Shown here one piece after another: positions 9,663-22,861 of a DNA stretch of 64,000 bases. Position numbers and translations under genes: made by a program. Origin of the DNA: Rhodosporidiobolus odoratus (taxonomy: Eukaryota; Basidiomycota; Microbotryomycetes; Sporidiobolales; Sporidiobolaceae); contig JAOANU010000009.1 in the NCBI GenBank assembly GCA_034387635.1, positions 434,001-498,000 of the forward strand, written 5' to 3'. How positions within the stretch are numbered: position 1 is the stretch's first letter; the number at the start of each line of letters is the position of its first letter. Below the pieces are notes generated by a model. That model was not told the origin of the DNA. It saw only the letters and a program-made list of their open reading frames with translations, and searched no databases.

Positions 9663-11309
9663 CTACACAGTCTTCTTCCTCTTTTTCCCCGAAATACCGT
9701 TCTTCATCTCGCTTTCTGTCGCAGTTGCCCTTCCCCTCTTACCCCCTCCTTTCCACGAGCCCGTCCTCTTTTTCCTCCTCTCTGCCCATTCCTGTTCCTC
9801 CTTCTTCCTCTTCACCGCATGCTCATCCACAAGCACCTGCAAGCTCCTCTTCATCCCACCCTGCCTCTCTCTCTCTGCACCGATCTCCTCCGCTTTAGCC
9901 TTGAGAGCAGCAAGCTGTTCCTCCCCCCAAGCCGGTTTCTCCTCGTTCAAAGGCTGACAAAACTCCAGATCCCTCACATTGACCTTCTCCAACCCCGTCG
10001 CCCACTCCCTATCCAATGCAGCGATGAACCCCTCAGCCTTGAGGCCGTCTCCCGGCCTCTCGACGTCCGCGCACTGCATGAGGGTCAGATTCTTTACCCT
10101 CGCCCCCGTGGAGATGGCGGCGAGGTCGAAAGCGTCGTACAACGCGGGATGAGAGACGCAAAGCGGACCCCCGAGAGTCAGGTCCCTAATCTGCGCGCCG
10201 AGGAGCGCAGCGAGTGCATTTCCAGGTCTTTGTCCCGTATCGGGGAGGGCGGCGATATGCCCATTCTGAAGGTGAGACGAGGCGACGAGGTCGTTTCGAA
10301 TCGAGTTTGTAGAGAAGATATCGCGCTCATAAAGGATTAGGTGGAGGGAGGTCAGGTGGGGAATTAGAGGGGAGAGGTGGGAGATAAGGAGGGAGGCGTC
10401 GAAGGGGATGGAAAAGGTGCCTTGGGTGGCAGAGGAGCGTTGGTGTAGCTTGTGAATGACTAGCTGGCGCAGGGAAGGGGGAGGGAGGGCGGCAAGACCG
10501 CCGACGGGTCGGGCAGTGATGGGAAGGTGAGCGGCTGGAGCGAGGGAGGCGAAGAGAGCGGTGAACTCCGCAGCGGTAAGAGCGCAGTCCCAGAGGACGA
10601 GAGTAGCGAGAGTCTTGGAGAAGGAGTAGGGAGGCGTGGGGTTGAAGCTCGACGCATAGCGGTGACCTTCTTTGTACGTCTCTTGAAGAAAAGTCCAGTC
10701 CGGCGCAGCTCCCTTGAGCTTGAGAGTTTCGAGTCCGTCGAGACCGGTAGCGACCGACAGGATGTTCTGCCACCCCACGCTCCCGCTAACCTCGAGATGG
10801 CGGATCGCCCTAAATCTCTTCAACGCGTTGAGCAAGCTAGGGTCCCCTATCCACCCGCCTTTGTCAATTACGGACACGCTGAGAGAGTCGAGTGCTGGTA
10901 GGAGGGAAGCGAGCTCGACGATCTGCAAGGATGTGATTCCGTCGGCGCCGCGGTATTTTCCTGCCGCGTCAGTCGGAAGCTCCCTCTCACGTATATCGAG
11001 CGAGAGGCGCTTGACGAGCTTGGCGAGATAGCCCTTCGACGCTGGATCGTTTGGAAAAGCGAGCCTGAGCGCCAAACTAAGCTTGTCGGCGCGATGCTTG
11101 GAACCGACGTGGGGCGCGAAGAAAAGAAGGGATCGGATGAAGGGCAGCCAGCTCGTTCCGGCAGAGATGGACCAGCGGTAGAGGGCGCGTTCTTCGTGTG
11201 CGTCTCGTACGCGGTGGAAGAAGGAAGTGGCTTCGGCCGTTGGAGGAAAGGCTTCGCGAAGGATAAGGTCGAGGATCTCGGGCGGAAGGTACGGCAGTTT
11301 CGAGGTCAT
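9663..11309 (-). CDS. F-box/leucine-rich-repeat protein, single exon
   Basis: 548 residues without an intron, unusual here. The N-terminus has a short F-box (YLPPEILDLILREAF). A series of degenerate leucine-rich repeats follows: LDSLSVSVIDKG, IRHLEVSGSVG, LETLKLKGAAP, LATLVLWDCALTAAEF, LRQLVIHKLH, LTSLHLILYERD, IRDLTLGGPL and VKNLTLMQCADV. The C-terminus is strongly basic (VKRKKEEQEWAERRKKRTG, ending KKRKKTV), a likely nuclear localisation signal. By family it would recruit substrates to an SCF ubiquitin ligase. The substrate is unknown. It lies back to back with UBC13 across 456 bp, a ubiquitin-pathway pair that may be coincidence. Confidence 0.8.
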   Translation of the reverse strand: MTSKLPYLPPEILDLILREAFPPTAEATSFFHRVRDAHEERALYRWSISAGTSWLPFIRSLLFFAPHVGSKHRADKLSLALRLAFPNDPASKGYLAKLVKRLSLDIRERELPTDAAGKYRGADGITSLQIVELASLLPALDSLSVSVIDKGGWIGDPSLLNALKRFRAIRHLEVSGSVGWQNILSVATGLDGLETLKLKGAAPDWTFLQETYKEGHRYASSFNPTPPYSFSKTLATLVLWDCALTAAEFTALFASLAPAAHLPITARPVGGLAALPPPSLRQLVIHKLHQRSSATQGTFSIPFDASLLISHLSPLIPHLTSLHLILYERDIFSTNSIRNDLVASSHLQNGHIAALPDTGQRPGNALAALLGAQIRDLTLGGPLCVSHPALYDAFDLAAISTGARVKNLTLMQCADVERPGDGLKAEGFIAALDREWATGLEKVNVRDLEFCQPLNEEKPAWGEEQLAALKAKAEEIGAERERQGGMKRSLQVLVDEHAVKRKKEEQEWAERRKKRTGSWKGGGKRGRATATESEMKNGISGKKRKKTV

Positions 11310-11765
11310 TGCGGGCTTTGACTCGAGGTCGGAGCTGGTTTTGAAGCGTTGTTCGTGTCTCGAGGTTGTAGTCGACGCTGTCCACCCTGTTGAGGGTTGT
11401 AATGCGAAGGAGGAGGAGGAAAAGAAAAGGGTAGATCAATATGACCCGCTGGCTCAGCGGGAGCGAAGCTGTGATGTAGACCAGTTCTAGCAACGTACCT
11501 GTAAGCACTTGACAATCCAAGACTGCGCTTCTAGCCTAGTCTAGCGAAGGAAGCGAAACCAAACTTGTCCCGTTGATCGTTTGGGTCAACCGTGCACCTC
11601 GTCTCCTACGTGAACGCTCCTAGCTACCTGCACCAGTCACTTCAAGACTCTGGGTCGACTGACGAACTACCCGCCAGCTTCGCCGTCCAGTTCAACCCTG
11701 TCCTGTCCTTCTCGTCATTCCCGCCTCGCTCTCATTCTACACTTCGGTTCCAAGACTAGAACACG
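11310..11765. promoter_or_regulatory. Divergent promoter region, F-box/LRR gene and UBC13
   Basis: 456 bp between two start codons, pyrimidine-rich toward UBC13 (CTCGTCTCCTACG, TCCTGTCCTTCTCGTC). Such CT-rich tracts are common just upstream of starts in these yeasts. Nothing else is distinct. Confidence 0.35.
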
Positions 11766-12668
<903 letters not shown>

Positions 12669-13095
12669 ATGCTGCGCCTCGGACTCCCTCTGTACCATAC
12701 TCCTCCCCGGCCATCGCCCGCTCAGCCGGCCAATTGCCACGCACCTTTCGCCTTTCTCCCCCCTCCCTCTTTGCCCCATTCTCCTCATCTCGACTCTCTT
12801 TTTCTTCTTCTCTTCCACGTAGTACCCTGTTACTTCCTGACTTTCTTGTGACGTAAGATTCTGGAATCTAGACTCGCCTGACGAGCGCTCCATTCTCGAT
12901 TCCTGTCACCCACTCTCGCGCAACCTCGTCAGGGCTCACTCAACGGGCCAGGAAAGATGAGAACAGGCGATACAGAGCGCGATTCCGATGGGTGCTACAT
13001 ATTGCGAGAATAGATATACTGCTGATCCGGTGCGTGGACCAAAACGATAGAAACCCTTTCACCCGTTCTCTTGCTCATCCCTCGAAGCACAGAGT
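12669..13095. other. Convergent 3' flanks of UBC13 and the membrane protein gene
   Basis: 427 bp, pyrimidine-rich on the plus strand (CCCCCCTCCCTCTTTGCCCC, CTCTCTTTTTCTTCTTCTCT). It should contain both 3' UTRs and terminators. No gene or repeat seen. Confidence 0.35.
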
Positions 13096-16000
13096 TCAAT
13101 CCGTTCTGCCCACCAACGAAGGACCGACAAACCTCCCTCTCCCGTCCTCCCCCTTCTCTTCTCCATCCCCAAGCGTAAGCGCCGGACTCCCCCAATTACT
13201 CAAACTTAATCCGTCCGCTCCACTTCCATAAGAAAGTCGGAACGGTTCCAACCCTCTCCCTTCCCGTTCTCCTCCTCCAACGGAGAGAGCGGGTGACGTC
13301 GAAGCGAACCTACCGTCGAGGATACCCCCCAGCGAGTTGAGTCGAGGAGTCCGAACGGCTCCTCCTCGTTGAATGGTGGACGAGTCGCTGAGACCGCTCA
13401 CCGAGGAAGGTTGGGAGAAGAACGAGTCGGCGGAAGTAGAGGGAGCGGCGCTGATCCGCTTCGGATCCACCACCGAGTCACGCTGGGTCCCCTCGTCTTC
13501 GTCTTCATCTTCGGCTTGATCGAGCGAGGTTTGAGCGCCGAGAGCAGCGGAGAGAGGTCGAGGAGGAGGAGAAGAAGACAGGGTTTCTCGAGCCGTGGTC
13601 GCGCTTCTGACCGTTGAAGTGGCCTGCGAGATCCGCCTTAATCCTGCCACTCGACGCTCCTCAGCGAGCAACGCGGCGTCCGCCTCGCGCAACCGTTGGA
13701 CTTCGTCGAGGAGGCGGGAGGAGAGGCGGTCATCGTTCTGGGGAGATGACACGTGGGCGTGGGCGGGTAAGACGGGAGAGCGAGGCGACGGGTTCGGAGT
13801 CAAGGAGGGGTGCCAGAGTTGAAGTGGAGGAGAGGATACAGGTGCATTGTAGCGAGTTTGAGGAGAGGAAGAGTGAGACGACTCGAGGGGGACGGAAGAA
13901 ACCTCAGGAACGAAGGACGAAGCCGTCGGGCCGCGTTCTATCTGAGGTGAGCGTGCCGGGCTGTAGGGTGCGTACTCGATGCCTGGGCTGGGCTGAGCGG
14001 AGGAAGTGACGGAAGGAGGTTGAGTTGAGAAGGCTGAGAAATGGGAGAGCAGCGGTGGTCGGTCAGGCAGGGTGCCTAAACTGGAGGAGGAGACGGCTGA
14101 AAGAGTGTGTAGAGGAGGTGGAGCGGGGATGCCGTGTCGTTGACGAGATGGGAAGACTAGGGTAGGAAGGGGAGCCGGCAGAGCGCGGCGAGCGACCGAA
14201 GCGAGCGGGACGTCGTGGAAACGAATGGTCTCCTCCTCTTCCTCACCACCCTCTGCACCTTGAAGAGCTGGCAAAGACCGGATTCGCCGATGAAGCTGCG
14301 CTTCGCCCATATCGCCGCTCTCGCTTGCAGCGCCAGGAACGGCAAGCGAGACTCGCCGAGACGGCTCTGCGCCGCTTGTAGTAGCCAAGGCTGGCGATAC
14401 ACCATCGACAGTCGGAGTGGCAGGAGAGAAGGAGATGAGGGGAGATTTGGCCAGCTTCGGGGCGGCGGGGAACACGAGGCGAGAGGCCGACCTCCAGAGC
14501 CCGACAATCTCCGGAGAACGCGGCAAAGGCGCACCTTCCGCTTCGACCGTAGCATGCGACGAGGGCGAGCGTTCCTGTCCCTGCAGAGAAAGGGTCGCCA
14601 AGCGCCGGTCTTGCCCGTATCCCTGGGTTGAATCGTCGGGTCTGGCCACGGCGGATGCGGATCTCGCCTGCTTGAGTGGCGGGGAAAGGCCGAGTATATA
14701 CGGAGATTGCAAGAAAGGAGAGAAGGCGGAGGAAGTCTGCGTAAGGGGCGTCGAACCGAGACAGGCGAGGATCGCGGCGCGAAGACGGCGTTGCCGGCGA
14801 ATTCTCCAATTGCTGTGCGTGATAGAGGAACGTCGCGAGGCGAGGGAGGCGAAGTGCTGACCGTGACTTTTCTCGTTCGTGTGGGTGAGAGGCGAAGAGA
14901 TCGTGAGGTGCTCGCGCGAGGGGTGGAAGAACTTGGCGGACGGCTCGTCTTCGCTCGTTCGCCATGGCCGGAGAAGAGACGGCCGGGCGATGAGCCAGAG
15001 TCCGACCCAAGCGACGAGGAGGACCAGGAGCCTCCAAGCTGCCCATACCGAGTTGGCGAAAAGCACGCCCGTCGCGAAGCCGGAAAGGGTGCCGTTGATG
15101 GCGAAGTAGGCAGAGTCACGAGAGACGGTGGAGGCGGCTGAAGAGCCATAGGCGGTGGTGCTGTAGAGGAGAAGTACGGCGACGGAGAGACCCGCTCGAG
15201 GCAGAAGGAGAAGGACGGTCGGCCAGTCTGTTCAGGTTCCGGGTTAGAACGGCTAGAACAAAGGGAGTGCAAGCCAGAGAAGGGGGCGACATACTCTGTC
15301 GGTACCAGGCGAGAGTTTCCCTCACGCCATCCATTTTACTACTCCCCCCTGCAGCGCGAGCCAGCGCGCTGGTGGGCTGGAAAGGTGCAAACCGTACCCG
15401 CCAAAGGAAGGAGAACATGCTGTAGGAACGGACGCAAGCGAGGTTGTAGGAGCTAAGGATGCGAATGACTTGAGACATGTGAAGGACTGAAAGACTGTGA
15501 ACGAGAGAAACGTACGCTGCACCACGGTACACCTTTTCGATTTCGACAGTCTTACCGCCCGGTGCCCACCTCGCATAGTATTCCCTGCCAATCTCTTTCC
15601 ACAAAGTTACGCCGAAGAACCACACCACCGTACAAGCAGAGTAGACACCCACAGCAACCCACCAACCGGTTGAGGCCTGGATGTCGGGTGTTGTGACGAG
15701 CGAGCGGGTTGCGATATTGCGGAGTGAGGTGGAAGGGAGAGCGGGATATAGCGCAAGCTGGCAGAGGGTGTAGATGAGGTTGTAGTCGAGGAAGAGGGAC
15801 ACAGGGATGTGGGCGAAGATGAAGAAAGGGTAAAGAAGCTGTCAGGGGGAGCAGCGTAAGTAGAGTCATTGGCAGGCTCTGCATAGGGAGGAGCCCAGAC
15901 GAACATGACTGAGACGAGGGAACCAGCCCTCGTAGTCCACCATCGAGAAATTCAATCGCTCCGGCCGAAACGTCGCTTCCTTCCTCACCTTTTCCCAGTC

Positions 16001-17455
16001 CCCACTCATCTTCTCCCACCCCTCTTCGCCCTCACTCGCAGTGCCCGGCTCATGCTGAGGCTCGTGTACGATCACCTCAACCTCCGGTAGACTTCGACCT
16101 TCCACCGGGCTCTTCTGCTTCTCTTTGCTCCGCTTCGTGCGCAAGACTCTGCTGAACTTCCTCGACGCCCGATTGTTGCCAGCGCTCTTCGCATCCAGCT
16201 CATCCTCCGCCTCGTCCTCTTCCTCTTCGCCGGCCGACGGAAGATCACTTAGCCTCTTGCTGCCTCTCCTCAACACGGGACCTTGCTCCCGTTCGCACAC
16301 TTCCGCATCCTCGCCTTCCTCATCATACTGCGGATCAAAGCTCGTCGTCCTGCTCCTCTTACTCCTCGCCGACTTTGGCGTCAAAAATCTTCTCACCGAG
16401 CCCGTCTCCGTCCCGAGCGGATTCTGCTGAGTCTGACCTTGAGTCTGACTCTGACCAGCTGAAGGCGGCGTCCTCGGGTCAAACGCCACAGATCGACGAC
16501 GACCTTGACGAGGTGGACTATTCTCCTGCTGCTCCGTTTCCCTGACGAGCCCCTCTCGCTCTCCCAAATCTCGCTCTCCCAAGAAGCGAGTCCCAAGGAG
16601 CGAGATCGCATCCCGCTCACTATCCAACCTCAACCGTTCCTCCCTCGCCTCGACGGCCTCATTCGCCAATCCCAAGTGAATGCGAGGAGACCAAACGATC
16701 GTCCCGTCCGGATCTTCCACTTCCATCTCCTTCTCTCGAAGTTGCTGTACTGGCGTGCGAACTTTCTTCCCCTCGTAAAGTAGCGCTTCGAAACCGCGTA
16801 TGCTGAGTCGGTGCTGAAGGTGAGGGGGTTGGGCGGTTGAGGTATAGCCTACGACCTGCGTCTCTGCCTCGTGAGCAGAAGAGGGGTGAGAAGACGGGGT
16901 GCGCACCCCGACGAGAGAAACGGGTCGAGGTTCGGCGAGATAGGGTGGGACGGGCTTGCGTCGAGGGGAGCGTGGAGGCGAATTGCCCATGGGAGGGACA
17001 GGTGGAGTAAGAAGGGCAGGGGAAGGCGGAGAGGGGAAGGAACGAGTGATGGGCGTCGGGGCGGAGCCGGAGGAGGAAGAGTCCGAGGAATAAGAGGTTA
17101 CGGGTTGATCATGCGAGTGGGAGGCGGAGGCGTCGAGCATGTGAGCTTGTGCAGGGTGAGTAGGACGGCGGGGGCGAGGAGGCGAGAACGCAGGGAGCAG
17201 AGTGGTCGGTCGTCCGCCGGCAGAAGAAAAAGGTGGGTCAAAGGTCGGAGTCGTTTCCGTCGAGGGTGTGAGGTTGAGCTGCGGCGTGGTCGGTACGTCC
17301 GGTCGCTCGGGTCGAGGCGATAGGTAACCGGGTAGATCTGGCGCAGAGGTGTGTTCGAATGGGGAGGGGTAGTCTTGGATAAAGAGAGCAGGGGAGGTCG
17401 GCAGTCTCCGACTCGGGAAGGGGATGGCGGACTCGTAAGGGTAATCGAACGACAT
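13096..17455 (-). CDS. Large polytopic membrane protein with long disordered ends, unknown function
   Basis: I do not recognise the family. From ATG 17455 about 500 residues are Pro/Ser-rich and low in structure (RPERPDVPTTPQLNLTP, PPRSPRRKPVPPYLAEPRP). They include a more ordered piece (RLSIRGFEALLYEGKKVRTP, DPDGTIVWSPRIHLGLANEA) and an acidic-basic stretch before FSMVDYEGWFPRLSH. A membrane core of about five segments follows: LLYPFFIFAHIPVSLFL, GWWVAVGVYSACTVVWFFGV, WPTVLLLLPRAGLSVAVLLL, and the pair around NGTLSGFATGVLFANSVWAA and LLVLLVAWVGLWLIA. A Ser-rich cytoplasmic-looking tail of about 600 residues then runs to 13096. At least three introns (near 15890, 15515 and 15290) interrupt the membrane core, and a join is needed at each for the hydrophobic segments to be in frame. 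The total is about 1,300 residues. Two or more adjacent genes are possible but less likely, because the splice phases connect. Confidence 0.6.
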
Positions 17456-18381
17456 GGTCAAGACTGAGAGTATGCTGGAGGACTTGGGGTTGCCGTCGAT
17501 CGGAGGTCAAGTGAAAGCGGAAATATATGAAAGTGGAGGAGGGCGCAGCGCTTAGACAGTTCAGGCTGGGAGGACGGTGCGTGTGGGCGTGCGGGTAGTA
17601 CAGTGAGCGGAAAAGTGGGGTGCAGGTCGACCAGACAGCAGCGAACGCAAAGAAAAGAAGGCGACAGCGGTGGCCTATCCTGTCAGGGAGCGGACTGCAC
17701 GGGTGAGTGTGCCGGTGTCGGTTTGAGGAGTGGTCTGACGAGAATGAAGGCCTCGAGTGAGCTAGCAGGCGCAGGAGGCGGTTTAGGAGAGGGAAGAGAC
17801 AAAGTGATCGCGAGGAGAGAGCGGGGAGAAACACCGGTACCAGCACGCAGTGTCTCGTGCTCGGGTGGACCTAGCAGATCTCACGCCGTGCTGCTTGATG
17901 CCTGGCCGACGAGATCGGTCGAAGTCGCCAACGCTGCATCGTTGCTAAATCATGTAAGTTACAGTAGTTGCTGAGCGGTTCCCTGACAGCCGGCTTGCTT
18001 GTATAGGCATGGTAGGTCAGGGTGGATGTGACGACGAGGGACCGGCTGTAAGCAAGGGGTGGGACATGGGCACCGTAGAGAAAGCCAGGGGCAGAGACAC
18101 GCCGCGAAACAGGCAAGTGAGAAATCGAGATTAATACCCTTGAGCAAAGGTAATGAGGGCTAGCCTCGCTTGAAAAGTCGCGTCGAGTCGCGCTTCGTGA
18201 CTTCACGCGTCAACATGTCACGGTCGGAACCTTGACAAACAACTCAGTTGGCTTCTCAATTCCATTCTGTATCAACCTCGTTCTGTTCGGTCGATTAACC
18301 CGGTTTATCTACCCTCCCTGACTATCCCTCACCCTGACCCTTTGTCCCCTAACATCGAGGGTCAAGGCGAGAACGACTCAG
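17456..18381. promoter_or_regulatory. Divergent intergenic region
   Basis: 926 bp between the membrane protein gene and the Ser/Pro-rich gene. No coding frame with homology, no tRNA and no repeat seen. Confidence 0.35.
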
Positions 18382-20791
18382 ATGACCACTCCAATCTCGC
18401 GAGACTCTGCACCACCCCGTCAACTCGCCTCAACGAGAGCTGCCCCACCCAAACCACCACCACGAATCAGAAACTCGATCGTACCCTCCGCCTCCGAATC
18501 GGCCCTCATCAACCCGCTTCAAATCCCCCTTCCACCGCTCCCACCAGCCCAACCTACCCGATGCAAACCCTTCCTCCTGCGTGGCATCAGCGGAGGATCC
18601 ACAGCTAGCAACGACAAGGGCAAGCAGATCGGACCGCCATCCGTCCCCGAGAAGGCCAAGGACGACGCCAAGTTCAAGCGAAGCAAGACCATGTCCGTCT
18701 TGGACTCGCCCGCCACTACATCGGCCTCGATGTCTGCCGCTTCGAGCGCGCGAGTCGCCTCTAGCAGCCGCCCCGCTGCCCCACCCGCCGCGAAGCAGCG
18801 AAAGAAGCGCGACCCCTCGTTTCGTCCCCTCTCCCTCGCTCCTGCTTCCCTCCACGCCTACTCTTCCTCCAGCCTCCCTTCCCGTCAACGTTCTGCCCCA
18901 CACGCTCCTCCACTTCGCTCTCCTGCGGATAGCGTATCGTCACCGTCTTCCTCGACTCGCCTCGAAGCCGTCGAGCAACACAAGTTGGCATTGAAGCAGG
19001 AGAGGCTCAAGCAGCGCCGTACGACTATCGGAGGACTGCCCATTCTTCCCGATGAGTCGAACGGAGACTCGACGGCTGGGATGAGTAGGAGCAAGAGGTG
19101 GTTCTCTCGCTTGACCTATGTCAGCGACAAGACCGGGGCAATGGACGGAAGTCGGGAGAATGTCCCGCCTGCAAGGTCGACCGGAATGGAGGCGCCTACC
19201 CCGGCATCGTCGTCTCTTCTCAGCGATGAACAAGGGCAAGACCGCCACCGTTCTCATTCTCCAGCCGGGCAGCTTTATTCCCCTTCGACGGAATCTTTCT
19301 CTTCCTCCGCTTCGCCCCGTTCGCCTCTGTCTCCGACTACCCCGATTGGCCTAGTCAAGGAACGCTCGACTCGACGGTTCACTTTGCCATCGAAGCCTTC
19401 TTTGCGAAACCTTCACCGCCAGGCAGAGGGCGTCGAGGAGGGAGGGAAGAAGAAGCTTGGTGGGCTGGGAATGGCGAGGTTGATGAGGTCAAGGGAAAAC
19501 TTGCACAAGGACTCGGAGCCGGAAGAGCCACGAGAGGTGCCGGTGGAGATGAGGCACGAAGAGGGGTATTCGAGCTTGCAAGAAGTGAGTTTCCCTTCCT
19601 TTCCTTCGCCTCTGCGTTCCACACGCCGGCATACTCAGATTTCGTCTTGCACAGCTTCTGGAACGTGCCGGTCCTCGCGAGCGTATTGTTCCTTCCAAGT
19701 CGTCTCGCAGCCTCCGTTCTTCGGCCTCGTCTCGCAACCTTCGCTCCTCGAATTCTGCTTCCTCTCTCCCACGCCGGAATGCTGCCACTCTCGCCGTGCC
19801 CAGTGCAGCGCCCAAAGAGCGCCCTTCCCTTCTCTCCCTTCGCGGCATCTTCTCCTTCCTTTCTTCGACCGACGATGACGCTCCTCCTCCCTCGCCTTCT
19901 GTGCCCGACACTGCCAGCTACACGGCATCTTCTGGTCCTCCCTCTCCGGCTTTCCCTCCCTCACCGACGTTGCCCACATCTCCGACTCTCGTCAGCTCAC
20001 CTGGCCTGACCATTCCTGGCTCCTCTTCTGCAACGCCTCAACTCGACCCTTCCGGCCACTTTGGCTCGCCTTGTTCGTCTTCGGGCGTCTCGTATTCCTC
20101 CTCCATCTCGATCTCACCTCCGACGCCCGCCTCGGGCCTTCGTCCCACCTTTGCTGTCGCCGGCCCTTGTTCCTCGAGTCCTGGCAACCTATCTCCACCT
20201 CGACTTGCGCCGGCCAAACACTCGCTTCGGCACGCAGTCAGCGACTCTGGCCTCGGTCTTGGAGGCAGTGTGGCTGGCAGTGACGTGGACCTCAGGTCGG
20301 GCGGTTATGCCTCATTCACCGGGTTGGGGATCACAGTCCCTTCCTCCTTCCTCACCGTCCCATACGGTCGTTCCCCTCCCGTCCCAGCCTCGAGCGCATC
20401 AAGCCCGACTTCCATATCCTTCGCCGAACCCCCTACTCCTACTCTTACCCCGACGACTACCACTGCAGCGGGTCCGAAACTTTCCCCTTGGCTCGCCCCC
20501 TCCCTCTGCCTTCGCGAACGTGCCAGTCAAATCTTTTCTTCCTCACCTTCTTCTGCAGTCGATACCGCCGTCGGACACACCGCTGCTCAACGGCGAGGAA
20601 CCAACCTCAACAGTAACAACAACGGCGGCGGCGGCGGCAGCGGCAGGGGAGTCGGACCGAGATTGTTGAGGAAGGCGGTCAGTACCGCCGGATTGGTTTG
20701 TAGGCCGGTCACTACTCAGGCTACGGTTGTAGGAGAGGGAGCGAGGAGTATGAGCTCGGTGGAGAGTTTGGCGGGGAGTATTGATCGGTAA
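18382..20791 (+). CDS. Ser/Pro-rich, largely disordered protein of unknown function
   Basis: Two exons. The first runs from ATG 18382 to about 19583, the second starts after CTTGCACAG near 19653. The intron has a perfect GTGAGT donor. About 780 residues, dominated by Ser, Pro, Ala and Arg. Conserved-looking islands are few: KFKRSKTMSVLDSPAT, RLEAVEQHKLALKQERLKQR (a likely coiled-coil helix), SRSKRWFSRLTYVSDKTG, KKKLGGLGMARLMRSRENLH, RERIVPSKSSRSLRSSASSR. The repeated R-x-x-S and S-P sites suggest phosphorylation. A GGC-repeat encodes a glycine run near 20620. No catalytic or binding domain is visible. It could be a cytoskeletal or bud-site regulator, but nothing here proves that. Confidence 0.65.
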
Positions 20792-21281
20792 GGCGGGGGG
20801 CTGGCGCAGGGGAGGAAGGGGAGGTGGTTGGCGCGCGTGCGTTCGTACTTCTGGCTTCTTCTCGAATGTGTATAGTCTCTCTCTATCTTTCTCTTTGTCT
20901 CTCGTTCTTTCCCATTCGCTACAGCCCACAACCATATCGCATCGGACTTTTTTACGACTCGTTCCAGTGCCTCACATTCTCTATTTGTTGATTGTAGGTA
21001 TCTCTCGCTTTCGCTCTTTCGCAAGGTGTCTCGTATCTCTTTAGCTCGTCTGCAACACTCTGAGCTCAGCCAGTCGCAGCTGTTCCGAGTTGGAGTTGGA
21101 GATGAGATTCTCGGTTCGTCTTCGCGAAGTCGTCGTTGTGTTTTCCACATTTACACTCGTCTCGCTCCCAAGACTCGATCGACACTTGCTCTGTTCACTA
21201 GAGAACCTCCTACACCCACACAACGTACTCACAGCCCTGCGCATGCTGTCCCTGCTCAGTTCCTGCCTTCCCACTTCGCCC
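20792..21281. other. Intergenic, CT-rich
   Basis: 490 bp with a pyrimidine tract (about 20874-20920, TCTCTCTCTATCTTTCTC) upstream of the oxidoreductase-like gene. An in-frame ATG at 21102 could extend the next protein by 60 residues, but that extension is low-complexity. Confidence 0.35.
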
Positions 21282-22482
21282 ATGTCTTCATCCATGTCAA
21301 CTCTCTCGACCTCCTCGGTAGATCTCCTAATCCTCGGCTCAGGTTGGACAGGCACCTTCTTCCTCCCTCTCCTCGACTCCCACCAACCCAACCTAACCTA
21401 CCACGCCACCACTCGAGACGGTCGATCCGGCACTTTGAAATGGACTTGGGACTCGGACGCACAGGGCCCTGAGCAGTTTGAGGGATTGCCCAGGGCAAAG
21501 ACGGTGGTCGTCGTGTTTCCGGTTAGGGGAGAGGGGGGGAGCAGAAGATTGGTCGAGGGGTATGAGGAGAGTGTTGGTGGGAAGGTTAGGTGGATTCAAT
21601 TGGGGTCGACGGGGATCTTTGACGTAGGTTGGCACTCTTTACCACACTTGCATCTGTGACGACGGCGGATCGCTGACTCTGCGAGACCCCCTCCTGCGCA
21701 GAATGGACCCACTCTCGCCGCTTGTTCTGTCAAGGGTGAACCAGCCCCCGAGTTCAAGTGGACGGATCGACACTCGCCCTACGATCAGAGTAATGCTCGC
21801 GCTATGGCAGAAGACGAATTGTTGAGCATACACGACGAGACATACGTCTTGAACCTCGCTGGATTGTGGTACGTCTTGCCTTCTGTTCCTTTCGTCCCTT
21901 TCATGCCCGGGTATGCTCTTAGGCATCTCATGACATAGATTACAGCTCTCTGACGTAGCCGCCTGTAATCGCAGGGGTGATTCCCGACTTCCCTGGAACT
22001 GGATCTCGCGCATCGCTCCCTCTCTCGAAGCCCTCGAACAAAAAGGTTCTCTTCACCTAATCCACGGCGAAGACGTCGCTCGAGCCATCGTCGCCGTTCA
22101 TCTCTCTCCTCCACGTCCCTCCGCTGCTTTGTCCAACATTGGCGCTGGACAAGCTGAGGACAAGGTCGAAACTGAGAAGGTCACCTTGGTCGAAGAGAAG
22201 GTGGAGAAGCACAGGAAGTTGCTTGGCGAACGATACATCCTGACTGATCTTCGAGTCTACGACTGGTGGGACCTCGTCTCGTGCTGGTCCCCGGCCCCAC
22301 TTTCCAACGCCACCTCCGCCGAGTACCCCTCGGCCTGGGTCCAACACCTGATGCAAAAACATTCCGTTCGAGCTGTGCCGAGAAGCGCGAAGGAGTTGGG
22401 CAGGGCCATGGATTCGAGGGAGTTTTGGACCAGGTTCAGGATTATGCCGAATAGGGGGAGGGTGGAGAAAGGGAATGCTTAG
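21282..22482 (+). CDS. NAD(P)-binding Rossmann-fold protein, YeeZ/extended-SDR-like
   Basis: The N-terminus carries a classic dinucleotide-binding strand-turn-helix (VDLLILGSGWTGTFFLPLL, with the G-x-G-x-x-G spacing). Strands follow: AKTVVVVFPVRGEG and VRWIQLGSTGIFD. Then come WTDRHSPYDQSNARAMAEDE, VLNLAGLWGDSRLPWNWISR and SLHLIHGEDVARAIVAVHLS, the last being the usual late SDR segment. It resembles small epimerase-like proteins related to bacterial YeeZ, whose substrates are mostly unknown. The SDR Tyr-x-x-x-Lys is not evident, as in other atypical members. Introns lie at about 21622-21700 and 21870-21972. The start chosen (MSSSMSTLSTSSVDLLILG) places the Rossmann strand close to the N-terminus. 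An upstream ATG at 21102 is in frame. Confidence 0.65.
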
Positions 22483-22861
22483 GAGAGGATTTCGGATGTC
22501 ATGGCGAGGTCGGATAAGAAGTGGTGGGGAAATGCATAGGGCTCCACCGCTGTACAGGCTGGTCTGGCTGTCTCCACGTAGTCACCCGAGTTTCCGCGCT
22601 CTGCCTGCAACCTTTGCTGGGTGTGATGCCTCTATGTCAATCAACTCTAGCGGACAGGCATGCAGGGGCGAGACTAAACAACTTTCTTTGGATACACCAA
22701 ACCCACGAGAACACGACGATTGAATCGAAACAAAGCAAGGAAGGAGTGCTACAAGTTTTCAAATAGATAGACCAAGTCGTCGGTTCCAGGAACAAGAGGG
22801 AAAAGAAGAGAAGCCTAATACAAGGACAAAAAGAAAAAACCACGAGCCATCCGCGCCTGAT
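22483..22861. other. Convergent 3' flanks
   Basis: 379 bp between two convergent stops, comparatively AT-rich (AAAAAGAAAAAACC near 22830). Probable 3' UTRs. Nothing else seen. Confidence 0.35.

Noticed and set aside
14157..15272. 371-codon frame overlapping the membrane protein gene on the same strand
   Set aside because: Arg/Ser/Pro-rich shift of the real frame, with no ordered segment. The frame used for the gene carries the membrane helices.
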